Shown here: positions 14,531 through 22,751 of the stretch, one piece after another
Layout: every line of letters starts with the position of its first letter
Position numbering within the stretch: position 1 is the first letter of the stretch
Source of the DNA: Pseudonocardia bannensis
GTDB lineage: Bacteria > Actinomycetota > Actinomycetes > Mycobacteriales > Pseudonocardiaceae
Length of the DNA stretch: 41,189 nucleotides
Direction: 5' to 3'
Assembly (NCBI RefSeq): GCF_012911875.1
Contig: NZ_JAAXKZ010000047.1
Location: forward strand, 1 to 41,189
The notes under the pieces: generated by a model
Database searches by the model: none
What the model was told of the DNA's origin: nothing
What the model saw: only the letters and a program-made list of their open reading frames with translations
Program-made: the position numbers and the translations under genes

Positions 14531-16980
14531 GCATCGCGCGGTCTGATCGCGGGGCTTCGGGTCCGGCCACGGTGACGGGCCCACCGGGTGTCCAGCGCCG
14601 GCGGGTCCGGGTGAGCGGCATCGTTCAGGGCGTCGGTTTCCGGCCGTTCGTGTACGGCCTCGCCGGGGAGCTGGGGTTGGCCGGGTTCGTCGGCAACGAC
14701 GAGTCCGGGGTGTTCATCGAGGCGGAGGGACCTCCCGCAGCGCTCGACGCGCTGCTGTCCGCGCTGCGGGAGCGGCCGCCGCCGCTCGCCGTGGTCACCG
14801 ATGTGGCCGCCACCGGGATCGCGGTGCTGGGGGACACGGCGTTCGCGATCGCGGCGAGCGCGTCGACCGGTCGCCGCGCCACGCTGATCTCGCCGGACAC
14901 CGCGACCTGCGCCGACTGCCTCGCCGAGCTGCGCGACCCGGTCGACCGCCGCTACCGGCACCCGTTCATCAACTGCACCAACTGCGGGCCGCGGTTCACG
15001 ATCGTCACCGGCGTCCCCTACGACCGCGCTGTGACGACGATGGCCGGTTTCCCGATGTGTGCGGCCTGCGCGGCGGAGTATCACGACCCGGCCGACCGCC
15101 GCTTCCACGCGCAGCCGGTGTGCTGCCCGGAGTGCGGGCCGACGTTGCGGTTCACCCCGGCGGGCCGTGACATGGGCACCGCGGCGGGCCGTGACATGGG
15201 CACCGCGGCGGGCCGCGAGATGGGTACCGCGGCGGGCGGTGAGGCGGCTACCGGCGCGGGCCGTGGGACGGGCACCGGTGGTGGCGGTGACCCGATCGCG
15301 GTGGCGGCGCAGGCGCTGCGGGACGGCGCGGTGCTCGCGATCAAGGGCCTGGGTGGTTACCACCTGGCCGCGCTCGCGGCCGACGAGACCGCCGTCGCCG
15401 CGTTGCGGGCCCGCAAGCACCGGGAGGACAAGCCGTTCGCCGTCCTCGCCCCGGATCTGGCGGCGGCGCGCGCGCTGTGCGAGGTCGGCCCGGTGGAGGA
15501 GGCCGAGTTGGCGTCGCGGCGCGCGCCGATCGTGCTGCTGCTCCGGCGGCCGGTAGCCGGGGTGGCACCGTCGGTCGCACCGGGCAACGCGCACCTCGGG
15601 ATGCTGTTGCCGTACACCCCGCTGCACCATCTCCTGCTCGACGACCTGCGCGAACCCATCGTGCTGACCAGCGGCAACGTCTCCGACGAGCCGATAGCCC
15701 ATCTCGACGACGACGCGTGCGCCCGGCTCTCGGGGATCGCCGACGCGTTCCTGACCCACGACCGGCCGATCCGCACCCGGGCCGACGACTCGGTGCTGCG
15801 CGTGGTGCGCGGGCGCACCTACCCGATCCGGCGCTCGCGCGGCTACACCCCGGAACCGGTGGCGCTGCCGATCGCCGCGCCCCGCCCCGTGCTGGGCTGC
15901 GGCGCCGAGCTGAAGAACACGTTCTGCCTGCTCCGCGGGGCCGAGGCGTTCTGCTCGCACCACGTCGGCGACCTGGAGAACGCCGAGACGCTGCGTGCCT
16001 ACACCGACGGGATCGCCCACCTGGGCCGGCTGCTCGACGTGGAGCCGGCGGTGCTGGCACACGACCTGCACCCGGAGTACCTGTCCACGAAGTACGCCCG
16101 GCAGCGCGCGGCCGGGGACGGCGAGGACGGCGAGGACGGCGGGGACGGCACCGTGCTGATCGGCGTGCAGCACCACCACGCACACCTGGCCGCGTGCCTG
16201 GCCGAGCACGGGGAGACCGGCCCGACGATCGGGATCGCCTGCGACGGGCTGGGCTACGGCACCGACGGGGTGCTGTGGGGTGGCGAGATCATGGAGGTCT
16301 CGCTGACCGGCTTCCGGCGGTGGGCCCACCTGGAGCCCGTCGCCCTGCCCGGCGGCACGACGGCGATCCGCCAGCCGTGGCGGACGGCGGCCTCGTACCT
16401 GCGTACGGCCGGGATCGATGCCGGGGGGCTGGACGTGACCCGGCGCAACCGCGCGCAGTGGGCGGCGGTGGCGCGGCTGCTCGAGTCCGGTGTGCAGTGT
16501 CCGATCACGACCAGCGCCGGGCGGCTGTTCGACGCGGTGGCGGCGCTCGTCGGGGTCCGGGACCGGGTGAACTACGAGGGCCAGGCCGCGATCGAGCTGG
16601 AGCAGATTGCCGCCGCCGGTGTGCGCGACGGGTACCGCGCCGGCCGGGACGGGAAGTCGATCCGGGCAGCCGACCTGGTCCGTGGCGTGGTCGGCGACCT
16701 GCGATCCGGTGTGGACGCCGGCGTGATCTCGGCGCGGTTCCACAACGGGCTGGCTGACGCCCTGGTGGCCGCGGCCGCCGACGCGGCCACGGACGCGGGG
16801 CTGGACGTTGTCGCGCTGTCGGGCGGGGTGTTCCAGAACCTGCTCCTGCTGGAGCGGGTCAGCTCCGGGTGCGAGCGCGCCGGCCTGCGGGTGCTCACCC
16901 ACTCCCGGGTCCCCTGCAACGACGGCGGCGTCAGCCTGGGCCAGGTGGCCGTCGCCGCGGCCGTCCTCGGTGGGCGGTGA
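14527..16980 (+). CDS. hypF: Carbamoyltransferase HypF
   Basis: This 817-aa enzyme makes the thiocarboxamide on HypE that becomes the cyanide ligands of the NiFe site. An acylphosphatase-like domain (about 25-115, VQGVGFRPF) is followed by two zinc-finger pairs (CADC/CTNC and CAAC/CPEC, about 127-205). A YrdC-like adenylating domain comes next (about 255-440, IKGLGGYHLA). The Kae1-like carbamoyltransferase domain contains HHHAH near 548 and VALSGGVFQN. Two in-frame repeats interrupt it: a Gly/Ala/Met-rich tract after the zinc fingers and a Gly/Asp/Glu tract just before HHHAH. The start overlaps the SIS gene (ATGA). It is over 18 kb from the hydrogenase subunits. Confidence 0.96.
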   Translation: MSIARSDRGASGPATVTGPPGVQRRRVRVSGIVQGVGFRPFVYGLAGELGLAGFVGNDESGVFIEAEGPPAALDALLSALRERPPPLAVVTDVAATGIAVLGDTAFAIAASASTGRRATLISPDTATCADCLAELRDPVDRRYRHPFINCTNCGPRFTIVTGVPYDRAVTTMAGFPMCAACAAEYHDPADRRFHAQPVCCPECGPTLRFTPAGRDMGTAAGRDMGTAAGREMGTAAGGEAATGAGRGTGTGGGGDPIAVAAQALRDGAVLAIKGLGGYHLAALAADETAVAALRARKHREDKPFAVLAPDLAAARALCEVGPVEEAELASRRAPIVLLLRRPVAGVAPSVAPGNAHLGMLLPYTPLHHLLLDDLREPIVLTSGNVSDEPIAHLDDDACARLSGIADAFLTHDRPIRTRADDSVLRVVRGRTYPIRRSRGYTPEPVALPIAAPRPVLGCGAELKNTFCLLRGAEAFCSHHVGDLENAETLRAYTDGIAHLGRLLDVEPAVLAHDLHPEYLSTKYARQRAAGDGEDGEDGGDGTVLIGVQHHHAHLAACLAEHGETGPTIGIACDGLGYGTDGVLWGGEIMEVSLTGFRRWAHLEPVALPGGTTAIRQPWRTAASYLRTAGIDAGGLDVTRRNRAQWAAVARLLESGVQCPITTSAGRLFDAVAALVGVRDRVNYEGQAAIELEQIAAAGVRDGYRAGRDGKSIRAADLVRGVVGDLRSGVDAGVISARFHNGLADALVAAAADAATDAGLDVVALSGGVFQNLLLLERVSSGCERAGLRVLTHSRVPCNDGGVSLGQVAVAAAVLGGR
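15159..15280. repeat. 24-bp minisatellite inside hypF
   Basis: Two exact 24-bp units (15159-15182, 15183-15206), a near-identical third (15207-15230) and about two degenerate units follow. They encode AGRDMGTA-type octapeptides between the zinc fingers and the YrdC domain. The length is a multiple of three, so copy-number change keeps the frame. Confidence 0.9.
16114..16149. repeat. 9-bp tandem repeat inside hypF
   Basis: Four 9-bp units of the form GRGGACGGC encode the Gly-Asp/Glu-rich loop just before the HHHAH motif of HypF. It is in frame and probably a surface loop. Confidence 0.8.
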
Positions 16981-17000
16981 CAGCGGAGGTGACCGCTGTC
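16979..17000. terminator. Hairpin at the hypF stop codon
   Basis: GACAGCGG (16979-16986) and CCGCTGTC (16993-17000) form a perfect 8-bp stem with a 6-nt loop. It begins within the hypF stop and lies between convergent genes, so it may act in both directions. Confidence 0.65.
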
Positions 17001-17016
17001 GCCGCTCGGGAGGGGC

Positions 17017-17958
17017 TCAGCGGTAGCCGGTGGCGTCGGCCGGCTTCCCGGGGTCCTGCACCTCGACGAGGTAGCGCCACGCGTCCGGGGCGGAACCGTC
17101 GAGATCGGTGAAGCCGTACACCTGTGCCAGTCCACCGGACGACAGCGACGCCCCTGTCCAGCGCTCCCGCTGCGGATCGGCGGCCAGCGCCGCGACCGCC
17201 CGGCCGACGAAGTGCGGCGTCTCGGAGATGACGAAGTGCGGCTGCAGGGCGCACGCGTCGCGCCAGTTCTCCTCGGTCACGCCGAACGCGTCGAGCATGA
17301 TCTCCGAGCGGAGCCAGCCCGGGGTGAGCGCGATCGCCGTCCCGCCGTGCACCCGTAGTTCGTGCGCCCAGCTGCGGGCGAGCCGGATCGGGGTGACCTT
17401 GGCCAGGTCGTAGTAGACGTTGAGCCGGTAGTGCTCCGCGTTGTACTCGGCGGTGCCGTCGGTGATCTCGACGACGAGGCCTCCCGGCCGGCGGATCAGC
17501 AGCGGCAGCGCGTACCGGCTGGTGATCAGGTGGGTGTCGATGGCCAGCCGCAGCAACCGCAACCCGTCGTCGAGCGAGTGCTCCCAGACGGGCTTGTCCC
17601 ACTCGGCCAGAAACTCCCCGCCCCAGATGTCGTTGACGAGCACGTCGAGGCGGCCCTGCTCGGCGTCGATGCGTCCGACGAGCGCCGCGACCTGCTCGGG
17701 GACCAGGTGGTCGACCTGGACGGCGATGCCGGTGCCACCCGCGGCCGTGACGAGCTCGGCGGTCTCCTCGATCGTCTCGGGGCGGTCGTAGCCGCCCTGG
17801 TCCCGGCCCGGGCGGTGCGCGCGCGTCGTCCGGCCGGTGGCGTACACCGTGGCACCGGCCGCCCCGAGCTGGACGGCGATGCCCCGTCCGGCCCCGCGGG
17901 TCGCTCCCGCCACCAGGGCGACCCGTCCGGTGAGCGGGCGGTCCTGCGTCGTCTGCAT
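17017..17958 (-). CDS. Short-chain dehydrogenase/reductase (SDR) family oxidoreductase
   Basis: This protein of about 313 aa has a Rossmann fold. The cofactor loop is VAGATRGAGRGIA and the structural motif is VLVNDIWGG. The catalytic pair is in the YYDLAKVT segment (Tyr-x3-Lys). ATGRTTR after the second strand suggests NADP preference. The length and the DIWGG variant suggest the larger SDR subgroup seen in actinomycetes. The start is uncertain between ATG 17958 and ATG 17988; I prefer 17958 because the upstream ATG lies inside an inverted repeat. Substrate unknown. It sits about 100 bp after the pyrimidine operon and may be separate from it. Confidence 0.85.
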   Translation of the reverse strand: MQTTQDRPLTGRVALVAGATRGAGRGIAVQLGAAGATVYATGRTTRAHRPGRDQGGYDRPETIEETAELVTAAGGTGIAVQVDHLVPEQVAALVGRIDAEQGRLDVLVNDIWGGEFLAEWDKPVWEHSLDDGLRLLRLAIDTHLITSRYALPLLIRRPGGLVVEITDGTAEYNAEHYRLNVYYDLAKVTPIRLARSWAHELRVHGGTAIALTPGWLRSEIMLDAFGVTEENWRDACALQPHFVISETPHFVGRAVAALAADPQRERWTGASLSSGGLAQVYGFTDLDGSAPDAWRYLVEVQDPGKPADATGYR

Positions 17959-17981
17959 GACGTCGACGATGCAGGGCTTTC

Positions 17982-17998
17982 CTGACATCTGCTGTCAG
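17982..17998. promoter_or_regulatory. Operator-like palindrome upstream of the SDR gene
   Basis: CTGACA-N5-TGTCAG is a perfect 6-bp inverted repeat located 24-40 bp before the preferred SDR start. Its size suits a TetR- or GntR-type regulator. Confidence 0.45.
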
Positions 17999-18061
17999 GG
18001 AAGGGTGCCCGGGTTCGTCCCAGGTGCTGACGCGCTCGTGAATAGGGGCAGCGTCACGCCC

Positions 18062-19051
18062 TCACGGGCGGAGCCGGCCGTAGGCCTCGATGGTCGCGTC
18101 CCGGGCGTCGTGCATCGCGTAGACGGCGAACTGGTCGACGCCCAGCGACTGCAGCTCGGCCAACCGTTCCAGATGGGCCGACGGGGGCCCGAGCAGGCAG
18201 AACCGGTCGACCACGTCGTCGGGTACGAAGTCGGTGGAACGGTTCCCGGCGCGGCCGTGGTGGGAGTAGTCGTAGCCGGCGCGCCCGGAGATGTAGCCGG
18301 TCAGTTCCGCCGGGACCGCGCCCGAGGACTCGCCGTAGCGGGCGACCAGGTCGGCGACGTGGTTGCCCACCATCCCGCCGAACCAGCGGCACTGGTCGCG
18401 GGCGTGGGCGAGGTCGTCACCGACGTAGGCCGGTGCGGCCACGCAGACAGTGATCGCGTCGGGGTCCCGCCCCGCGGCGTGGGCCGCGGCGCGTACCGAC
18501 TTGACCGTCCATTCGACCAGGTAGGGGTCGGCGAGCTGCAGGATGAACCCGTCGGCGCAGCGCCCGGTCAGCTCCAGGGCCCGGGGCCCGTACCCCGCCA
18601 CCCAGATCGGTGGCGACACCCCCGCGCGCACCCACGGGATCCGCACCGGCGTGCCGTCGACGTCGGCCTCGCGGCCGGCGGTGAGCTCGCGGATCACGTG
18701 CACCGCCGCCTCGAGCCGGGCCAGCGTCGTCGGCGGGCGGCCCTGCACCCGCACGGCGGAGTCGCCCCGGCCGATGCCGCAGACCGTCCGGGGCCCGTAC
18801 ATGTCGTCGAGCGTCGCGAACAGCGAGGCCAGCACGGTCACGTCCCGGGTCCCGGGGTTGGTGACCATCGGCCCGACCCGCAGCCGTGAGGTCGCGTCCA
18901 GGATCCGGCTGTAGATGACGAACGGCTCCTGCCAGAGCACGTGGGAGTCGAAGGTCCAGCCGTGGCTGAACCCGAGGTCCTCGGCCCGCACCATCGTCTC
19001 GATCACCGCCGAGGCGGGCGGGTCGGTCTGCAGGACCAGTCCGATGTCCAT
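18062..19051 (-). CDS. LLM-class flavin/F420-dependent oxidoreductase linked to pyrimidine catabolism
   Basis: This 329-aa TIM-barrel protein belongs to the luciferase-like superfamily. It opens MDIGLVLQTDPP and keeps LGFSHGWTFDSH, RVGPMVTNPGTRD and CGIGRGDSAVRV, the usual cofactor-side segments. It resembles a subfamily annotated as F420-dependent (CPS_4355 type) that I recall lying near dihydropyrimidinase genes; this is memory, not a search. It is the last gene of the pyrimidine operon, 9 bp after dihydropyrimidinase. Since no classical dihydropyrimidine dehydrogenase is present, it is a candidate for uracil or thymine reduction, or for disposing of a later intermediate. The cofactor (F420 or FMN) is unproven. 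Confidence 0.88.
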   Translation of the reverse strand: MDIGLVLQTDPPASAVIETMVRAEDLGFSHGWTFDSHVLWQEPFVIYSRILDATSRLRVGPMVTNPGTRDVTVLASLFATLDDMYGPRTVCGIGRGDSAVRVQGRPPTTLARLEAAVHVIRELTAGREADVDGTPVRIPWVRAGVSPPIWVAGYGPRALELTGRCADGFILQLADPYLVEWTVKSVRAAAHAAGRDPDAITVCVAAPAYVGDDLAHARDQCRWFGGMVGNHVADLVARYGESSGAVPAELTGYISGRAGYDYSHHGRAGNRSTDFVPDDVVDRFCLLGPPSAHLERLAELQSLGVDQFAVYAMHDARDATIEAYGRLRP

Positions 19052-19060
19052 CCCGGGCGC

Positions 19061-20470
19061 CTATCGGAGGGCCTGGCAGGTGTCACGGCGCAGGAAGCAG
19101 CCGTCCCCGGCGCTGCCCAGGTACTGCCCGCCGTCGACGATCACCCGGCCGCGGGAGAGCACCGTCTCGGCCCGGCCGGTGACGGGGCGGCCCTCGTAGC
19201 AGGAGTAGTCGACGGCCATGTGGTGCGTCCGCGCCGAGAGCACGTGGACCGCAGCCGGGTCGTAGATCACGACATCGGCGTCCGAGCCGGGCGCGATGGT
19301 GCCCTTGCGCGGGTAGAGCCCGAACATCCGCGCGGGGGTCGCACAGGCGATCTCGATCCAGCGCCGCCGCCCGATGCGCCCGTCGAGCACCGCCTGGTGC
19401 AGCAGGTCCATCCGGGTCTCGACGCCCGGGACCCCGTTGGGGATCTTGGAGAAGTCGCCGACGCCGAGGTCCTTCTGTCCCGTGAAGCAGAACGGGCAGT
19501 GGTCGGTGGACACGACCGACAGGTCGTCGGTGCGCAGCCCGCGCCACAGCGCGGCCTGGTGCTCGGCCGGCCGCAGCGGGGTCGAGCAGACGTACTTCGC
19601 GCCCTCGAAGTCCGGGCGGGCCAGGTCGTCGACCGACAGGAACAGGTACTGCGGGCAGGTCTCGGCGAACGCGTTGACGCCCGCGTCGCGGGCCTGCGTC
19701 ACCTCGGCGAGGGCCTCGGTGGCCGACAGGTGCACGATGTAGATCGGGGCGCCCGCGACCCGGGCCAGCTGGATCGCCCGGTTCGTCGCCTCGGCCTCCA
19801 GCAGGGCGTGGCGGACCTCGCCGTGGTAGCGCGGGTCGGTGTTGCCGCGGGCGAGAGCCTGCTCCACCAGCACGTCGATGGCGATGCCGTTCTCGGCGTG
19901 CATCATGATCAGCCCGCCGGTGTCGGCGCCCCGCTGCAGCGCGCGCAGGACCTTGCCGTCGTCGCTGTAGAGCACGCCGGGGTAGGCCATGAACAGCTTG
20001 AAGCTGGTGACACCCGCGCCGACGAGGGTCTCCATCTCCTTGAGCGACGCCTCGGTGACGTCGGACATGATCATGTGGAACGCGTAGTCGATCGCGCAGC
20101 GGCTCTCGGCCTTGGCGTGCCAGGTGTCCAGGCCCTCGCGCAGCGAGCCGCCGGCCGGCTGGATGGCGAAGTCGACGATCGTGGTGGTGCCGCCCCAGGC
20201 CGCGGCCCGGGTGCCGGTCTCGAAGGTGTCCGCGGCGACGGTGCCGCCGAAGGGCATCTCCATGTGGGTGTGCGCGTCGACCCCGCCGGGGATGACGTAG
20301 CGGCCGGTCGCGTCCAGCACGGTCGCCGTGCCGTCGGAGGCGAACGCCTCCGCGAGTCCGGATCCGGGCGTGGCCAGCGCGACCACCTGCTCGCCGTCGA
20401 TCAGCACGTCGGCGGCGATCTCGTCGGTGGCGGTGACGACCAGGCCGCCGCGGATCAGGGTGCGGGTCAC
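19061..20470 (-). CDS. hydA: Dihydropyrimidinase (hydantoinase)
   Basis: This 469-aa cytoplasmic amidohydrolase opens dihydrouracil or dihydrothymine to N-carbamoyl-beta-amino acids. The binuclear metal site is visible: HTH in GGVDAHTHMEMPFGG, the carboxylated Lys in SFKLFMAYPG, His in MHAENG and VHLS, and Asp in STDHCPF. The PNGVPGVETRMDLL stretch is typical of the family. GTG 20470 overlaps the aminotransferase stop (GTGA). Despite the usual symbol it has nothing to do with [FeFe] hydrogenase HydA. Operon context with a ureidopropionase-like gene favours the pyrimidine over a purely hydantoin role. Confidence 0.95.
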   Translation of the reverse strand: MTRTLIRGGLVVTATDEIAADVLIDGEQVVALATPGSGLAEAFASDGTATVLDATGRYVIPGGVDAHTHMEMPFGGTVAADTFETGTRAAAWGGTTTIVDFAIQPAGGSLREGLDTWHAKAESRCAIDYAFHMIMSDVTEASLKEMETLVGAGVTSFKLFMAYPGVLYSDDGKVLRALQRGADTGGLIMMHAENGIAIDVLVEQALARGNTDPRYHGEVRHALLEAEATNRAIQLARVAGAPIYIVHLSATEALAEVTQARDAGVNAFAETCPQYLFLSVDDLARPDFEGAKYVCSTPLRPAEHQAALWRGLRTDDLSVVSTDHCPFCFTGQKDLGVGDFSKIPNGVPGVETRMDLLHQAVLDGRIGRRRWIEIACATPARMFGLYPRKGTIAPGSDADVVIYDPAAVHVLSARTHHMAVDYSCYEGRPVTGRAETVLSRGRVIVDGGQYLGSAGDGCFLRRDTCQALR

Positions 20471-21807
20471 GGCTCCTCCTCGGCGCCGATCGGAGCGACG
20501 GCGTGCAGCGCCGCGGTCAGGATCGCGAGGCCCTCCGCGGCCTCGGTCGCGGTGAGGGACAGCGGTGGTGCGATGCGCAGCACGTGGCCGTGCAGCCCGC
20601 CCTTGCCGATGAGGAGCCCGCGGTCCTTCGCCTCCTGCAGCACCGCGGTGGCCAGCTCCGGAGCGGGCTCGCCGGGTGTGCCCGTGCCCGGGCGGACCAG
20701 TTCGACGCCGATCATCAGGCCTTTGCCGCGGACGTCGCCGACGATGGGGGAGTTCAGCGCCGCCAGCCCGTCGATCAGGCCGGGGCCGATCCGGGCGGCG
20801 TTGCCCTGCAGGTCGTGGTCCAGCAGGTGGCGCAGGTTGGCCAGGGCGCCGGCCGAGGTGACCGGGCTGCCGCCGAACGTCGAGATCGAGTTCGCGGTGA
20901 GCGAGTTCATGACGTCGGCGCGGGCGATGACACCGCCCATCGACAGGCCGTTGCCGATGCCCTTGGCACACGTGACGACGTCCGGGGTCAGGTCCCCGTG
21001 CGTGTGCGCCTGCCAGCCCCAGAAGTGCTCACCGGTGCGTCCCCACCCGGTCTGGACCTCGTCGCTGATCCAGAGGATGCCGCGCTCGCGCAGCACCTCG
21101 GCGAACGCGCCCAGCAGCCCGTCCGGGCCGTGGGTGAAGCCGCCGACGCCCTGGATCGGTTCGGCGATGAACGCCGCGACGTCGCCGCCGGCCTGGTCGA
21201 GGACCTCGCGCAGGTCGGCGACGCAGGCCGCGATGAACTCGCCGTCGGACAGACCGGCGAACGGCGAGCGGTACCGGTTGCCGCCGTGCACGTAGTAGGT
21301 CTGGAACGGCGACAGGCTGGTCGGCGACCAGGAGCGGTTGCCGGTGACGCCGATCGTGGAGAACGACCGGCCGTGGTAGCTGCCGCGCAGGGCGAGGACC
21401 TGGTTGGAGCGACGGTAGGAGCTGGCCAGCAGCAGCGCGGTGTCGTTGGCCTCGGTGCCGCTGGTGGTGAGGAAGACCCGGGGGTCCGGAATGGAGGCGA
21501 TCGCTGAAATTTCTTCGGCCAGCTCCACCATCGGGCGGTTCAGGTACAGCGTCGAGGTGTGCAGGATCCGCCCCGCCTGCTCGGTGACGGCCTTGGTGAC
21601 CGCCGGCAGCGCGTGCTCGGTCATCGTGGTGAGGATGCCGCCGAAGAAGTCCAGGTAGCGGCGGCCGGCGGAGTCCCAGACGTGGCGGCCCTCGCCGCGT
21701 TCGATCTCGATCGGCTCGTCGTAGTAGAGCGCGAGCCAGGACGGCAGCACCGCCCGGGTGCGGGCGTGCAGGTCGGCGGCAGAGTCGACGGGAGAGCCGG
21801 CGCTCAT
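20467..21807 (-). CDS. Class III PLP-dependent aminotransferase (beta-alanine type likely)
   Basis: This 446-aa enzyme has the class III features: FLTTSGTEANDTALLLA for phosphate binding, the substrate-side GSYHGRSF, the Asp in WISDEVQTGWGRTG that holds the pyridine N, and the Schiff-base Lys in TCAKGIGNG. It resembles alanine-glyoxylate/beta-alanine-pyruvate transaminases. Placed between the amidohydrolase and dihydropyrimidinase with 4-bp overlaps on both sides, it should convert beta-alanine or beta-aminoisobutyrate to the semialdehyde. The amino acceptor is not known. Confidence 0.92.
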   Translation of the reverse strand: MSAGSPVDSAADLHARTRAVLPSWLALYYDEPIEIERGEGRHVWDSAGRRYLDFFGGILTTMTEHALPAVTKAVTEQAGRILHTSTLYLNRPMVELAEEISAIASIPDPRVFLTTSGTEANDTALLLASSYRRSNQVLALRGSYHGRSFSTIGVTGNRSWSPTSLSPFQTYYVHGGNRYRSPFAGLSDGEFIAACVADLREVLDQAGGDVAAFIAEPIQGVGGFTHGPDGLLGAFAEVLRERGILWISDEVQTGWGRTGEHFWGWQAHTHGDLTPDVVTCAKGIGNGLSMGGVIARADVMNSLTANSISTFGGSPVTSAGALANLRHLLDHDLQGNAARIGPGLIDGLAALNSPIVGDVRGKGLMIGVELVRPGTGTPGEPAPELATAVLQEAKDRGLLIGKGGLHGHVLRIAPPLSLTATEAAEGLAILTAALHAVAPIGAEEEP

Positions 21808-22655
21808 CGCGCGACCAGGGGGCCGTAGGCGTCGGGACGGCGGTCGCGGTAGAACGCCCATTGCCGGCGCACCTCGTCGATCAGCCCGAGGTCGAGGTCG
21901 CGCACGACGAGTTCCTCGTCCGAGCCCGACGCCGGATCGCCGACGAACTGCCCGCGGGGGTCGACGAAGTAGCTGGTGCCGTAGAAGTCGTCGTCGCCGT
22001 ACTCCTCGACGCCCACGCGGTTGATGGCGGCGACGAAGTACTCGTTGGCCACCGCCGCGGCGGGCTGTTCGAGCTTCCACAGGTACGCCGAGAGCCCGCG
22101 GCTCGTCGCCGACGGGTTGAAGACGATCTGCGCGCCGGCCAGCCCGAGTGCGCGCCAGCCCTCGGGGAAGTGCCGGTCGTAGCAGATGTAGACGCCGACC
22201 TTGCCGACGGCGGTGTCGAACACCGGCCAGCCGAGGTTGCCCGGCCGGAAGTAGAACTTCTCCCAGAACCCGTGCACCTGCGGGATGTGGTGCTTGCGGT
22301 ACTTGCCCAGCACCGTTCCGTCGGCGTCGATCACCGCGGCGGTGTTGTAGTAGTGCCCCGAATCCTCGACCTCGAACACCGGCACCACCAGCACCATCCC
22401 GGTCTCCCGGGCCAGCTCGCGCATCCGCTGGACGGTCGGCCCGCCGGGCACCGGCTCGGCCCAGCGGTAGTGCTCGGCGTCCTGCACCTGGCAGAAGTAC
22501 GGGGCGTTGAACATCTCCTGGAAGCCCATGATCCGTGCGCCCTGACCGGCGGCGGCGCGGGCGCAGCCCTCGTGCACCTCGATCATCGACGTGGTGTCCC
22601 CGGTCCATTTCGCCTGCAGGATCGCCGCGCGGACGACGGACGGCATCTCGGACAT
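21804..22655 (-). CDS. Beta-ureidopropionase-like carbon-nitrogen hydrolase (nitrilase superfamily)
   Basis: This 283-aa enzyme has the Glu-Lys-Cys triad of the nitrilase superfamily: Glu in GFQEMFNAPYF, Lys in GKYRKHHIP and Cys in YICYDRHFPEGWR. The length and the HYRWAEPVPGGPT region match N-carbamoyl-beta-alanine or N-carbamoylputrescine amidohydrolases. In this operon the likely job is to split N-carbamoyl-beta-alanine to beta-alanine, CO2 and ammonia. ATG 22655 has AAGGGGG a few bases upstream, so I reject the in-frame start at 22682. It ends in an ATGA overlap with the aminotransferase. Confidence 0.92.
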   Translation of the reverse strand: MSEMPSVVRAAILQAKWTGDTTSMIEVHEGCARAAAGQGARIMGFQEMFNAPYFCQVQDAEHYRWAEPVPGGPTVQRMRELARETGMVLVVPVFEVEDSGHYYNTAAVIDADGTVLGKYRKHHIPQVHGFWEKFYFRPGNLGWPVFDTAVGKVGVYICYDRHFPEGWRALGLAGAQIVFNPSATSRGLSAYLWKLEQPAAAVANEYFVAAINRVGVEEYGDDDFYGTSYFVDPRGQFVGDPASGSDEELVVRDLDLGLIDEVRRQWAFYRDRRPDAYGPLVAR

Positions 22656-22751
22656 CGGTCCCCCTTCTGCCGGAGCAGACACCGTGGGGCTGCCGGACGG
22701 CGCGGCGCAAGAGGCTTCAGGCTCTCGACAGCGGCCGGTCGAACGCTTCCG

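Noticed and set aside
15159..15280. Tandem repeats considered as a CRISPR-like array
   Set aside because: Units are contiguous without spacers and are translated in frame within hypF.
19061..20470. The symbol hydA near hydrogenase genes, suggesting an [FeFe] hydrogenase
   Set aside because: The protein has amidohydrolase metal motifs and no H-cluster cysteines; it is dihydropyrimidinase.
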